DNA from: Tenrec ecaudatus
Taxonomy: Eukaryota; Chordata; Mammalia; Afrosoricida; Tenrecidae
Assembly (NCBI RefSeq): GCF_050624435.1
Contig: NC_134530.1
Location: forward strand, 143,818,721-143,882,720
Reading direction: 5' to 3'
Length of the DNA: 64,000 nucleotides
The notes under the pieces were generated by a model, which worked only from the letters and a program-made list of their open reading frames with translations, did no database searches and was not told the origin of the DNA. Positions 1-14,077 of this stretch are shown here, piece after piece; within the stretch, counting starts at the first letter, position 1; each line of letters begins with the position of its first letter. Made by a program: the position numbers and the translations under genes.

Positions 1-1002
1 TGTGCTTCGGTGTGGAGAGTGAAGTTCACTGTCAGAGTGTCAATAGAAGGAGCTACGACTCCTTCACTATAAACTGCTATTCCAGCAGTTAACTGGGTTT
101 ACTTCACATCTGTCATTTTTATTTGTTGATTGAAGAAGAAAAAATATAAAAATTTGGTACAACTCTGTCTAAGGAAATGCAAGGATAGGATATAGAGTTC
201 TTGTTTAAGAAACTAACATTTGATAAGAGCCCCCAATAAAGTGATCTTTTAATTTAAAACAAACCAAAACCCCCCCTCCCCCAGAAAAACTGGCATTTAA
301 TTGCGGAGCTAGAAATCACTTTATGGTAAGGCAAAATGTACATGAATAGCATTAACTACAGTTGTAGACAGAGCAAAAAAACTGCTAGTGTCATTGTGGT
401 TTGTTTCTAGAGGAAACCCCACTTGAGCAGGACTTGAAGAGAGTGAATCACAGATCTCCTGGTAGATGAAGCAGTCTAGCATTTGTGGCAGAGGGAGTAG
501 TAGACCCCATGAAATTTTAGCAGTAACAAGTGGCGTGATTTGTTCTGGAGTCCAGCAGGAGTGTGACACTCCTGCTGGAGCTCAGAGTGGTGGGTGGGAA
601 GGAATAGGTGGAAGGATCGGCAGGGGTCTCCTCGTGGAGGGCCTTGTATCTTCTGGTGAGGCAGTGGGGCTTTGTCGAAAGATTCTCATTGAGGTATATG
701 ACATAGTGGAAATCGTGCTGTGGAAAGATGATTGAGCACACGTAATAAAGCTTAAGTACTTGGGGAGTGGAATTCACAAGGACTTCCTTCCTAGGATGTA
801 AAGAAAGATACTTAGTGAGAATGTGGGGATCATTCATAAAAGCCAAGTACAAGGATGGAGCCAGATCTTAGGATGGAATTTGAACTAAGAAATAAATACA
901 AAGCTATAAGGAACCTAGAAGCACTCTCATCTTTTTCTCTCATGTCTTTTTATCTTTGGGGGTGTGAAAGAGATTTTATTCATGCGTTTTATTTTTTATT
1001 TA

Positions 1003-1623
1003 TTTTCATCATTTTATTGGGGGCTCGTACAACTCTTATCACAATCCATATATATATATCAATAGTGTAAAGCACATTTGTACATTCATTGCCCTCATCA
1101 TTCTCAAAACATTTGCTTTTCATCTAAGCCCCTGGCATCAGCTCCTCATTTTTCCCCTCCCCACTCCCAGCCTCCCTCATGAACCCTTGATAATTTATAA
1201 ATTATTATTTTGCCATATCTTGCACTGTCCAACATCTCCCTTCACTGAGTTTTCTGTTGTCCGTCCCCCAGGGAGAGGTTATATGTAGATGCTTGTAATC
1301 CGTTCCCCTTTCCAATCCACCCTCTCTTCACCCTCCCAGTATCGTCACTCACACCACTGGTCCTGATGGGATCATCCGCTCTGGATTCCCTGTGTTTTGA
1401 GTTCCTATTTATACCAGTGTACATCGTCTGTTCTAGCTATTTGTAAGGTAGAATTGGGATCATAATAGTGGAGGGGGGGGGCATTTAGGAACTAGAGGAA
1501 AGTTGTATGTTTCATCGTTGCTGCACTGCCCCCTGACTGGCTGGTTTCCTCCAGGAGACCCTTCTGTTAGGGGATGTCCAGTTGCTTACAGATGGGCTTT
1601 GGGTCTCCACTCCGCACTCCCCC
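1003..1623 (-). mobile_element. Afrotherian LINE 3' region, antisense, first part
   Basis: The complement of the recurring LINE 3' end (tttattgggggctcgtaca at 1012) continuing into its 3' UTR (ttctgttgtccgtcccccag). Split by the LTR at 1624-2050; the same LINE resumes at 2051. Confidence 0.75.
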
Positions 1624-2050
1624 TGCGATAGTTTATTGTGCCAGCCTGGCAGATAAACACGAGTAGAATTAATTGAAGGGCAGAGAGATAAATGGCTCGG
1701 TGAGCCTCGCCTGGCTAGTTCTTTGCCTCAATTTAAAGGGTCCACTACCTGTGGGCTTAAAGGGACCTTAACTTAACAGCGACACAGTCCACAGGCTAGG
1801 CGTCCCACAGGTAGTGGACCCTTTATAGCCCAGTGCTCTCTACAGAAAAGGGACTGGCAGCTCTCAAGAATTAAAGGACTGCTACTGGCTCACTGCTTTA
1901 TAATTTATAATTTAACTGTTCATTTCTTGTAATATCTATCTGTATATAATTTAACTGTTCATTTTTGTTATATATCTATCTTTATAAATATATTTATATA
2001 TAGTTACTAGCAATCTGGTTTTATCTCTCTAGAGAACCCTGTCTAACACA
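1624..2050 (-). mobile_element. Solo LTR of family Z (ERVL/MaLR-like fossil), inside a LINE
   Basis: 427 bp with TG...CA ends on the - strand (start TGTGTTAGACAGGGTTCTCT). Flanked by a near-exact 5-bp duplication (ccccc / cccct) within LINE sequence that reads on across it. It carries a perfect 22-bp inverted repeat (1734-1755 with 1804-1825). AT-rich 5' part. Confidence 0.6.
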
Positions 2051-2700
2051 CCCCTCATTCACAATGATATGATTTTTTGTTCTGATGATGCCTGATACCT
2101 GATCCCTTCGACACCTCGTGATCACACAGGCTAGTGTGCTTCTTCCATGTGGGCTTCGTTGCTTCTGAGCTAGATGGCCCCTTGTTTATCTTCAAGCCTT
2201 TAAGAACCCAGATGCTATCTCTTTTGATAGGTGGGCACTGTCAGCTTTCTTCACCATATTTGCTTATGCACCCGCTTTGTCTTCAGCGATTGTGTCGGGA
2301 AGGTGAGCATCATGAATGCCAGTTTAATAGAACAAAGTATTCTTGCATTGAGGTAGTACTTGAGTGGAGGCCCAATGTCCATCTGCTACCTTAATATTAA
2401 ACCTATACATATAAGCACATAGATCTATTTCCCCATCCTTATATATAAATATATTTACATATGTACATGCCTTTATCTAGACCTCTATAAATGCCCTTTG
2501 CCTCCTAGCTCTTTCCTCTATTTCCCTCATTCTTTTCTAGACATTTACTTTCGTGTGTTTATTTTTACTGTTGTAAAATTTTATATAATGTTTGCCAATT
2601 CATCATTTTTGTAGACCTCTATTACTCACAGTCATCAAAATTTCCATCATTCTATATATCTTCTCCGTTCTTCTCTCTACCAACTATCCGTTTATGTGGT
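2051..2700 (-). mobile_element. Afrotherian LINE 3' UTR, antisense, second part
   Basis: Continues the element at 1003-1623. Contains cttcaagcctttaagaac and tgtcttcagcgattgtgtcg, recurring in this LINE's 3' UTR (compare tcttaaaggcttgaag at 34898). The far end is not resolved. Confidence 0.6.
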
Positions 2701-3715
2701 GCAAGGTGGCCCTGCTACAATTTCCTTATCTCATCCATTGAAGAGACAAGGGGCTCTGTTCTGGCCCAGGTTAAGACTGGTACATATTCTATGTCAAGTA
2801 CGTAGACATGGTTGCTATGGGTGCACCACTGTCAAAATGGCTGGTGGAGGTGTTTGACTTTTTTTAACTTCACGAAGCGGGGGAAGAACCCTTAGCAACA
2901 GAACTAAGGCTGATTGTATGAGGTGGCAGTCCTACAGTCCAGGCGCCCTTCCTTGAGACTCTTCTGTTGGCTTGGGCAGCTCTCACAGACTCCGTGCTAG
3001 GACCTTTATGAGGTATGTAATGGGTTAAAATTCACAATCAGGAACAACTAATGATGGAAGTCCTTCAGTAAGGATAGCTCTTGACCATGCCCTCAAGCTA
3101 GTCCTCTCCCAGCCCTCTCTTCTTGGGAGTGGTGAGGGGCTCATTTTAAGGCTAACAGGATGGCAAGCTGACCAGTCCCATATTAGGGTTCCACCCACCT
3201 GATTCACACGACCCCACCCTCACAGGAGTTCGATCCACTTTGTATTTTTAGCAAGCTGTCCACTCCCTTGGTGGACCTGTAGCACCTTATTTACAGAGTT
3301 CCACCCCAGTATTTTGGTCAAAATGACAAAACCCTAACTGGAAAGTCCATATGAGAGCGATCCTTTGCGCTGCAACCACCATGGCTAGATCACAGCGAAT
3401 TTCCAGGGGAGGAGAACTGTTGTCTGCCAACTAACACTTTGAATAAAAGAAGTGAAAAGTTGTCAGGGCAGTTTGAGAAGACAAAATGTACTCTAATGAA
3501 ATGTGCAAAGACCTGAAGTTAGCCAAAAGGACGAACACACTCAGCATGTCTCAGGCTAAAAAAAAATTTTTTTTTAAATTCAAGCCTTAAGTTAATGCTA
3601 TTCAAGGATTCTATAGGCAAAAATTGAACAATATCAGAAGCATCCAACTGTGGTGGAAGGAATACGCAGATCACTGTTGTACACACGAGGGAGGGATAGG
3701 AATTGGAATCCATTC

Positions 3716-3845
3716 CTTGGCACCTAACAATGGCAGCAGCCGCTAGCCAAAAGATTAGTGGTTTGAATTCAGTAGTGGCTCTATGCTTTGTCTTATTAGG
3801 TTACTGTGAACTGGAATTTAATTGATGGCCCATAACAGCATAAAA
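3716..3845 (+). repeat. AfroSINE, worn
   Basis: Follows the SINE order (ggcacctaacaatggcagca, gtggtttgaattcag) with heavy divergence. Confidence 0.35.
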
Positions 3846-4164
3846 AGCTAGAGTAAGGAATTAGGAAAAGTCAAAGGTATTCCCATATTTCTGTATTTAT
3901 TAGATGATATTGTAATTGGATTCATAGGTAGGGATGTTGATTTTGAAGTATCAGTAGAACACTCACATGGGAGTATCTAAAAGGCAGTTATTTATGTGAC
4001 CATGGAGCTTGGGAAAGGTCAAGGTTTGAGATAGTGATTTGAGAATCCATTGGGGGGATTTTATTGTGTGTAATGAACTACAGAGATTATATGGAATGAG
4101 AAAAGACACAGATAAAATGAAAAAGGCCATCGGTTTCTATTGGCGAAAGTAAAAGATTTATGTT

Positions 4165-4655
4165 GACTACAAAGAGAAAAACTAAGAGGAGAAAAGAAAA
4201 AGCTCTGGATAGAGCAGAGGATGTACACTGGTGCAGATAGGAACTGGAGGCACAGGGAATCCAGGGTGGATGATACCTTCAGGACCAGGGGTGTGAGTGG
4301 CAATACTGGGAGGATAGAGGTAGAGTGGGTTGGAAAGAGGGAACCGATTACAAGGACCTATATGTGACCTCCTCCCTGGGGGACAGACAACAGAAAAGGG
4401 GGTGAAGGGAGATGTCGGACAGGGCAAGATATAACAAAATAATAATTTATAAATTATCAAGGGCTCATGAGAGAGGGAGGGAGGAAATAAGGAGCTGATG
4501 CCAGGGGCTTAAGTGGAGAGTAAATATTTTGAGAATGATGAGGGCAACGAATGTACAGATGTGCTTTACACAATTGATGTATGGATGGATCGTGATACGA
4601 GTTGTGTGAGCCCCTAGTAAAATGATTAAAAAATAATAATTTTTTTAAAAAGAAA
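4165..4655 (+). mobile_element. Afrotherian LINE 3' end, sense
   Basis: Ends gagcccctagtaaaatgatt followed by an A/T-rich tail; preceded by the gggggacagacaacagaaaa and gaagggagatgtcgg 3' UTR motifs. Confidence 0.75.
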
Positions 4656-4685
4656 AGGAGAGTTAGCATCCAAAAATCAAACTTA

Positions 4686-4835
4686 TTACTGCCATAGAGT
4701 CGAGGTGACTTGCAGTGAGCCCTGCACAGGGTTTCCAAGGCTGTGAATCTCTGGAAGCAGCAACGTCATCTTTCTCTTGCAAAATGATTGATAGATTTGC
4801 ACTGTTGACCTCGTTAGCAGTCCGATATCTACCCT
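4686..4835 (-). repeat. AfroSINE, antisense
   Basis: Begins tgccatagagtcgaggtgac and ends near gacctcgttagcagtcc, the reverse of the SINE body. Confidence 0.5.
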
Positions 4836-6774
4836 TTAGCGCCTTCAGGATGAGAAGAGAGCGGTGGTCAATAAATACATAAACTAAGATCTACATTGAA
4901 AAGTGGACGTTGGATTTAGCAATTTGGAGATCAGTGGCCATCAGGGAGAGCAGTGGTGAGGTGAGAACGGAAGGCAGTGAAGTACTGAGTGAGAAATTAA
5001 AGGAATGAAAACAAGTGTTGGCTATTCTTGAGCAACTGCGATCAAAGATTCAAGAATGTTCCTGGGCTATAGCAAAAAAGAAGTTCCATAACGTGAGTAT
5101 AATTGATACAGCAAGGTGGGAGACAAAGGAATCATCCGGAAAGGAGGGATGGATGGGTAAATGGTGATATAAACAAATAAATGTGATGTAAACAGGTAAA
5201 AGAGAAAGTGCTGTCGCCTGCTCGAAGCTGAGCGAACCGGAACACATTTTCTCTTGGTGTGTTTGAGGTGAACCCGTCACCAAGGACTCTTTAGTCCATC
5301 TCAGCTTCACTTCTCTATGAAACCTGTTAAACCCTTAAAACAAACAAACATTTGAAGTGAAAGAAGCTAGACGTAAGAGGTCTGATACGGGGGCTTCACA
5401 AAGTTCATGGGCAATTTTCATTATCTTTTCATCTTTCACCCCCTTGTACAATTCTGTTAATATGATATCCAGAATAAACATAACTCGAGGGGGCAGCGGG
5501 GTGTAAACATTGGAAACCAGAAAGGTGGAAATGCAGATTCTGATACCAGAGTCTAAGCGTGGACTGTGGTAAGACTTGCTTCCTCAGGGTCACCCAGTAC
5601 ACATGATCCCAGCAGGCAGCTCCCCCAAACCAGAGGGCAGACCCGCGCATCGCGCAGTACAGCCCACACAAGGGTTAGAGGGAAGAGCGGGTTTGAAACT
5701 TGAACAGGAGGCCACTTGTAAGGCCAGAGTTACAATCGGTTGTGAATATAGGTAACTTTCACATGAGGTAGTGGACTTATTAAAGAATTGGTCCTCTTTT
5801 TTCCTCAGGGAAGTGGAGAATGTAGTGACCAGTGCCGAATAACAAGGGTGGGGGCTATGAGTTAGGTAAGAAGTTTACATTGGTGCCTGCCCCGTGTTCG
5901 TGTGGCAGAGAAACCTTAGAGACAAGTAAACCGTCGCCGTCGTGTGGAAGGCCCCACCGGCATCTTCACACGTACCGGAGAGCCGGGTCCACATCCAACA
6001 CTTTCCTTGTAAACGTCCAGGCCTGCCATTCACTGGCAAAGATTCTCACAATCCTGATGGCTGCTTAATATCCTTTTCCTAAGGGTTTTATGTCGTCTCT
6101 TTTATATACTTAACTGTTGGTATTTTCTTTCACTAAAAATAGCTTCTAGTTGACTGTCGAGTGTGTGTGAGCTGGAGCGCCCCTGGCTCTGCGGCCAGCG
6201 TCGAGGGCCGCGCTGAGAGCTGCTCGAGTGGTCAAGATAGGGTAGCAAGAGGGTGATGAGCGAGTTAACACATCTTGTTGACAAAAGGAGTTGGGGTTTG
6301 ATGCTGCTCCCCCTGCCCCTTGAACTGTAATATAATTCACTTGCCACACAATTTACCCTTCCAAGTGTATAATTCAAGTCTCCTTCCCGTTTGCATTTAG
6401 TCGTTGACTCTGATTATTTAAATTATTGCCTGGGTGCTCCGAGACTACGCTCTGTGTAATCCTTGTGAAAAGCAGCAGGACTTACCCTCTGGAGTTGCTT
6501 TTCTTAAGATCATTGCAAGGCACAGGCTTTGTGACCTTTTTAAACAATTGGGTTCTCCAGAAATACGTCCTCCTACTTCCATGGCTTCCTTTTCTATTTT
6601 CTAGGTTTTCCCTGTAAAAAATCCATTGGAAAGAAAGACAAAGCATTCTTTTCCTTCATATGTGTATGTGGTGACTTACTTTGAGTTCGAATGAAAGGTA
6701 CAACACTGGTGCTGTTCTGTCGTGGCGAGGAGCTCCCTGGAGCGCCGGCCGGCGGCTCTGGTCATCTGAAATGA

Positions 6775-6984
<210 letters not shown>

Positions 6985-7006
6985 ACAGGGTGGCTGTGCG
7001 TGAAAG

Positions 7007-7099
7007 GTAAAGCTCTGAGCACTTGCTTCCGTTACGGTGAGGGAGTCGCACCTCTTGCCTTGTAAATGGTCTCTAATTCAGATCGTCCTTCTTTTCCAG
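7007..7099 (+). other. GNAI3: Intron within the GNAI3 3' UTR
   Basis: A GTAAAG donor follows GTGAAAG at 7001-7006, and a strong acceptor (cttcttttccag) ends at 7099; the intron is 93 bp. The exon junction lies 22 nt after the stop codon. That is inside the roughly 50-55 nt limit above which a downstream junction normally triggers nonsense-mediated decay, so the message should be stable. Confidence 0.65.
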
Positions 7100-9346
7100 C
7101 TATTGCAGCGTGGCGTGGTAAGACCAGACTTCTTTTGCTGTCTCGTGGACAGCTGCAAGCATGGACGGGACCAGGGAATGGCAGCAGCATGCGGAATCTT
7201 AGCATTCTTTAGCACAACCTTCTGTATTAGGGAACATTGAATTGACTTGCTGATCCAGTGTGACATTGGGATTGGAACCGCTGTAGCGTAGGATGTGATC
7301 ATCAAGCCGTCACTCGGATCTCATAATCTCTAATGTTTAGGGCAGATGTGAAGTTGAGGTGCTGCATTCCAGAACTTCAGTGTGTAGCTTACTCTATTTC
7401 CCTCCTCAACAAACCACCAGTAGTTTATTTTTAGAGATTTCTGTTTTTGTTTTCATCAAGAAAAGAATAACTTTACTAAATTTTTTCTTGGTTTGCAAAA
7501 GAATCTTTATTAAAACGCAATGTTAACTATGCACATGATGTGACCAGCTTGTCTTGAAGATACTCCTCTTAGTAGGACCTCTTTGTTTTTAACTCTTGGT
7601 ATGGTCGGAATAGAATACTTCTCCTATTACTTAAAATTCTTCCCAGTTCCCGGGCAATAATTAACAGGTTTTTGGGGGTGAAATGTATGTTACAATCCTG
7701 CTCAAAGTGCTACCGTGGTTCCTAAGTGGAAATCACACTGAGAGCTCTGCAGTAACATGCTAACTCTAGCTTTTTTTCTTTTTTAAACCTTGTGGTTGAA
7801 GGTTAACCTGGTGTATGCTGATTACCAAATTACTAGATAAATACCAATGTGGTATGATAGAGCCAGCTTCTTGGGTACAGACATACCCAGAGTGGCTGCC
7901 AATTAGAAATGCAAATTACTAAATTCCAATCCTGTGACTTTGCCGCTACATAGCTACTAAATGGACCACTTTGGCTCTCGTGTCTGTTTGTCATAGGGAA
8001 TTTTGTAAAAGATGCCGTTTCCATCTTCCTTGGCTGTTTTTGTTGAGAGACATCTGAAGTGTATTCATGGTGCATGCTTTTACTTTGTAAATGTGCCAAA
8101 TCCCTGTTTGCAGTTGTTTTTATTGTAGTAGCATTGTTAACTGTAGTAATTCTTAGTCAGCACTACTCTCCTCCTTGGCCGAAACTGTTGCATTTTGGTA
8201 CTTTTTCCACTTTGTCATGTTGTACCGATTTTAATCTGTTAGAGTTGGCAGCAGTATTAAAGTGGTGAGTAAAGAGTCCAGGTTTGCTCCCGTTTGTAAC
8301 TAGACCTTGGTCCTTGGGTGGGGGGTGTATTTTCTCCCTGTTTGCCCCTGCCAAGTGTGCTTTGGCCTTCTGTCTGAGCATGGACGTCGGTAGTAGGGAC
8401 CTTGAAGGTCCAGTCCTTTGGTGTCCTAGTACTGTTGAATCTTGCCTGAAGGCTGAGGGGGAGGTGTTCTGTCGTAGATGTGTAAGTGATATGTCGTCAG
8501 AATCCATTTTCCAGATTTCCATTTTGCTGTGTGGGGAGCTGTGTTCACTTCAGCCTTCAGGTCCTTTTGTACAATGTGCAGCGAATGTCAACGAATACGG
8601 AATGGTCGGTCCGCTGAGGGAAGAGAAACGGAAGAGCCTGGATTTTGAGTGTTTCCAATGCGTAGTCTGAGCAGTGCCTTTGGGGTCCAGTCTTTGGGGT
8701 TGGACTCTTCCATCTTTCGATGTGACTTCAGTAGGTGAGAACAAGAGCAGCAGCACAAAGCACCAGCGCTTGACGTCACCAAGCTGCTCGGAGAGCCGCC
8801 ACAGGGCTCTGCCTGTATGGCCGTGCTCTTACGCTCTCGTTTTTCCTGAGCACGGCTATGCAGATGCTATTAGCTTAACAATTTTTTCCAAGGGTGGGAA
8901 ATCCTGATCTGAAGAAGGAAAACCAAACACTTCACTTGGTTACTGGCTTCACTCCCACGATGTAAATAGGGTTGATCATTCTTATTTGTTCCTTTTGACT
9001 ATTTGTTTTCCTTGTTGTATTCTGTAATACAGGGTCATCTGGAAGTGGGAATCGGTGGACTGTTGTTTTCAACTGTGGTCTTTCTGTACTCCGGGCTAAT
9101 GGAATGGTGATGTCGATCATCTAAAATAACAGAATGCAAAAGAATTCATTTTACTTTGGAATATATTTTGTATCTTCATTTGAGTATGTGTAACCGATGT
9201 GTTCATTGTTTCAACTCTTCTTTGATGAAAAATAAGAGTTCTTTCTAAAAATTCACATTTGCTTATTTTCAAGGGCCATCCCACCCCCATCACCAGTAAC
9301 TTAACCAGAATGCACATTCCTTGAGACTATGGGGGGATGGCAGTTT

Positions 9347-9352
9347 AATAAA
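9347..9352 (+). terminator. GNAI3: Candidate distal GNAI3 polyadenylation signal (AATAAA)
   Basis: A canonical hexamer in the sequence tttaataaagc, followed about 20 bases later by a GT-rich stretch. It lies at the distance expected for the GNAI3 3' end, but no transcript evidence is available here. Confidence 0.4.
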
Positions 9353-9370
9353 GCATGTGGTTTTCAAATG

Positions 9371-11525
9371 TGATTTAAGTCAAAATCAGCTGGCCCCATC
9401 TCAGATCAATTATCAGCGAGTGGGCTTGCAAGCTATCATTTTTTAAAGGTGATTCTGATTGTCAGGTTGCCAGGTTTGCGAATCACAAATGTGCGTTTTA
9501 AATAGTCTTTTCGATGAACCAGAATGTGGGATAAAATGTCAAATACACTAGCCTGGTTTCAGAAAAAGTTATTGATCCTTTTAATCAAAAGAAGCTCAAA
9601 GCTACCTGGGACCTTTTCTCTGGAGCATGCTACAGATTTGTGATTGATAATGTTTCAGAATCAGGTGACTAGGTGTGGGAGCCCCCCCTAAGAAGTTAGC
9701 ACATGCACATGAAAGTGTACTGAATGAAGCACAGGAAATCCACCTGAACAGGAAAGCCTGCACCCGTAGCTTGGTCTTTTGACCATGAGTGACAGACACC
9801 TTCTGCACTGATTAAAACCTGGGGCCATAGTTAGTCTCTGTAAAGAATCACTCTGCTCCTTGTGGACTCTACCCTGACCTGCCCATTTTGACACGCAGCG
9901 ATGTTCCTCCCCGTGCGTGACGGGAAGAGTGCAGGAATCCTTGTGTGACATTTGCACCCCGCAGAGTTGGAATCCTCAGTCCCTAGCCCGGTGTCATTTT
10001 ATGGAGTTTTCACCTGTGGATTGTGGTTTCTCACAAGGTGCTGCTTGCTTCTCTAAGAATAGATAGATGGACCAAATTTTTGAGGGGAAAAACCACAACT
10101 CTTTTCCTGCCTTGTTTATGTATTTTTCTCAATTGGATTTGTATTCCAAGATATGCATGTCATGTAGCAGTCAGAAAAGAACTGCCGGTCCTCACTCTAT
10201 GTACTTGTATCCTTGTCCCTGTTCTGTTTCGTAGCTGCTTTCCTGTGGATATTGCTTCATGCTCGGCCTGGCTGGTTCGCTTCATAGCATACGGGAATCC
10301 ACCGAGCATGTGTGACAAACGGGGCTGCTTGCCCTGTTGACATTTCCAGACTCGGGGATTAGGTAAAGCCAGTCTTTTATGGCCTTTCAAGACATCACAG
10401 TCCTGCACCCATTTGTTCAGACCTCAGTGTGACTGTCTTTCTGTCTTAATACTTCTGGAACCTTTCCTCGTCGTGTGTAACGCTTTCTCCAAGAACACAG
10501 TGATCTCGGTTTCCCAGTATTGCCAGGTGACGAGGCTTTGCAGCACAAACCAGCCTCTGACCAGGACCAGCCAGTCCCAGAGCGTTATGGCCTTCCAGTT
10601 GTGTGGAATTGCTTCCAGGAAGCAGACCAGAGAAGCAGGCTGCCTCCAGGCCTGAGATTGAAAGTCAGTCTTGCTCTCAACTGCCCAAAGAAATGGCAGG
10701 GGAGCACTGGAGCACGAGCTTCAAAGATGCTCGGGTCTGTGTGTCTCAGTTGTCTAGTCCAAAAAGAGTCATGCTTGTTTTTTCACCCCTCCCCCAGTTT
10801 TCTCATTGCCCTTTAAACAAGCCTGCCCTCTGAGGAACAAGTCAGAGCAGGGCGCTTTCCTGAGCACCTTGTGAGCCCCCAGCCTCCCAGGAATAAGAGA
10901 ATCAGGAGTATGATAGACCAACACATACCTGGAGTGCATAACTTAATCAATACACATTCCCTGGCTAAACGCAACCTGAGAATCTGCATTTTTAATGAAG
11001 TCCTCATGCTAGGATGCAGCCGACTCAGGTCCTCTGGAAGCAGTCTGTCTGTTGCTCAGTAGGACCTCGCGTTTGAGGCCACCACATACAGACTGCCGTG
11101 CCAGTGGACAGACAGCATCCCTGGCAAAGAACTTGGTGATGCTCACCTGCTGCACATTTTGTACGCGACTTTATAACAGTGCCTCCCATCCCAGAGAGGT
11201 GAATGAAGACACTTGTTTCAGAGAAACATCACCATTTTAAATACAAAGCATTTGGTTTTCGTGTGAAAGACAAACCAAGAACCTTTGGCTTCTAAACATG
11301 TTTATTGTATTGCATGGCATTTGTTTATGTAGTGAAAACCACATGGTGACACCACATGAACGATTGAAAAGCCCATGACAGAGGTGACTGCGCAAGAACA
11401 CTACTCGGTGGCAATTAGTGGACAAGGAACCGAGCTGGCTAGTTGAAGAAAAAGAGACTGTGTGTGTCTGGCCTGCCTTGTTTCAGAAAGGAATATCTGG
11501 TGGCTTAAAGCCAAACCTAACCCAG
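9371..11525. other. Intergenic, GNAI3 to RPS3A retrocopy
   Basis: No coding exon recognised. Around 9375-9500 and 10875-11035 there are old pieces resembling MER5-type hAT DNA elements (for example gaatctgcatttttaa near 10979). The rest shows nothing I can name. Confidence 0.45.
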
Positions 11526-11529
11526 GTTG

Positions 11530-11710
11530 GTTGCTAGAGAGCCCATTCCAACTCGTGGCAGCCCAGTAGGTAGGTAGCACTGCCTGGTAGGGTTGCCAGT
11601 GCTGTGAGTCTTCACAAAAGCAGACTCCTCGTCTCCCACAGCGGTAGGTTCCAACCGCTGGCCCCTGGATTGGCAGCCTAGCGATCTAACCGCTGCCCCA
11701 GCAGGGCTTT
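11530..11710 (-). repeat. AfroSINE, antisense
   Basis: Full-length reverse copy from agcccattccaactcgtgg to ccccagcagggct, immediately before the RPS3A retrocopy. Confidence 0.75.
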
Positions 11711-11733
11711 CCCATGGCTTTTAAAGTTACTGA

Positions 11734-12604
<871 letters not shown>

Positions 12605-12617
12605 GTTACTGAATCTC

Positions 12618-13668
12618 AACTATCATAGAAACTTGAAGCAAAAGAAGAGAAAAACAAGGGTATCTGGCCTAATACTGATTTCAGGTTTTCTAGAACTGTT
12701 GAATGCAGTCCTTACGTGCACGCTATCCAGTAGATTAAATAAGCCAAATGTCTTTATTGTTTACCTCTAGCCGGGGAAGGCTTGGGATTGATCTGTGGGC
12801 TGACCGGCAAGCAGGGGCGAGGGTTAGCCAGTCTCTGGGAATCCTGTCAAGAGCATTTGTCTTTGCCTTTATTCTGAGGGACATCAGTCTGGTCCAGAAG
12901 TTCAGAAATGGTTTGGACCCTGTTCAAGAGGATGGATGCTCCAGACCCCAGAACTTTTATTTCCTGGCAACTTCACCAGAAGAGTTTTAGCTTGAAAATG
13001 TGACTAATCAGACCCTTAGCCAGAAGAAAACCTTAGTAAATGACCATTCGGTGCTTAGCTACTGAAATGGTTAGCAGTTTAAACTCACCTGGAAGCATCT
13101 TGGAAGGAAGGCCTGGTGGCCTTTTTCTCTAAAACCTTTTTATTTGTAATTGAGTGATGATTTGTTGAGCGGATTGAGTTTCCCATTCATCAGCCCGTGT
13201 TTGACCCAGTTCGTTGATTGGCATCCCCACAGTGTGGCATCAGCCCACTTCATCCTTTTGTCTGCCGTTTCCTTTGTCTCTTCCTAGGCCTTCTGAACCT
13301 TGTCTTTGGGTAAATGCTGCCATTTTGACTCCAAATGGAGGTTGATTCTCAAAATGGATCTGGCTAATATTTTGTTACCCCTGTAGGACTGTTGCAGGCT
13401 GAAAGGTGCCATGGGGGTCATTTGCAGACCTGAAATGTAAGCAGCACAGCCACGAGGGTTCCTCCGGTCTCTAGCGGACCAGGAAGCCTGACAGTTTATG
13501 GTTTTGAGTTTTGTCCCCCATGCCCTACCCACTCTGTCCAGGACTTTTTCATGCGAACCCTTTGCCAAGAGTCGGTGGTGGTAGCCAGGCACCATCGCTT
13601 TTCAGTCTCAGGCCGTGGAGGCTGGTGTTCAAGTGGTCCGTATCACTCCACACACACATATTTTCACA
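12618..13668. other. Intergenic with an unclassified interspersed repeat
   Basis: No gene seen. From about 13120 to 13620 the sequence has the character of an antisense afrotherian repeat, possibly LINE-derived, but I cannot assign the family with confidence. The rest is unremarkable. Confidence 0.3.
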
Positions 13669-13858
13669 GGGCCCTGGTGGCATAGTGGTTATGCATTGGG
13701 CTGTGGCCCACAAGGACGGCAGTTCTAAACCACCAGCTGCGTGTAGTAAGATCGGGCTTTCTACTCTGGTTAACAGCCTCAGAAACACAGGGGCAGTTCT
13801 ACTGTGTCCAGTAGGGTAGCTAGGAGTTAGCAATGACTCAATGTCTGAGTTTGTTTGA
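13669..13858 (+). repeat. AfroSINE, full length
   Basis: A reference copy for this window: ggccctggtggcatagtgg head with tRNA-like A and B boxes, aaaccaccagctgc, gggctttctactctgg middle, ggggcagttctactgt and aatgactcaatg tail. AfroSINEs are tRNA-derived and restricted to afrotherians. Confidence 0.9.
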
Positions 13859-13901
13859 TTGATATACACACACACATATATGTATATACACAAATACACA
13901 C

Positions 13902-14077
13902 ATCGAGTGAACAACTACAAATTCTATAGGGCAGGGTAGAACTGCTTCTGAGTTTCCAAGACTGTTTAAGTATGAGAGTAGAAAAACCTGTCTTTGTCCT
14001 GGCGAACACAGTGGTGGTTTCAAACTGCCGACCTTATAGATTGTAGCCCAATGCAGAACCACGATGCCACCAGTGAC
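13902..14077 (-). repeat. AfroSINE, antisense
   Basis: Inverted relative to the SINE just before it, separated by a CA/TA-rich tail (13858-13900). Confidence 0.8.

Larger units (their letters stand above)
6985..9370 (+). other. GNAI3: GNAI3 3' UTR, with an intron
   Basis: The 3' UTR starts after the stop codon, is interrupted by a short intron (7007-7099) and resumes at 7100. The spliced message would read GTGAAAG then CTATTGCAG. A proximal ATTAAA lies at 7509-7514 and an AATAAA at 9347-9352. I infer the second as the distal end because a UTR of about 2 kb is usual for this gene. The true end is not proven, and the open frames inside it are chance. Confidence 0.6.

Noticed and set aside
5480-5690. 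Possible coding exon on the - strand (MCGLYCAMRGSALW...)
   Set aside because: No homology recognised, no splice signals that fit, and it lies within a GNAI3 intron.
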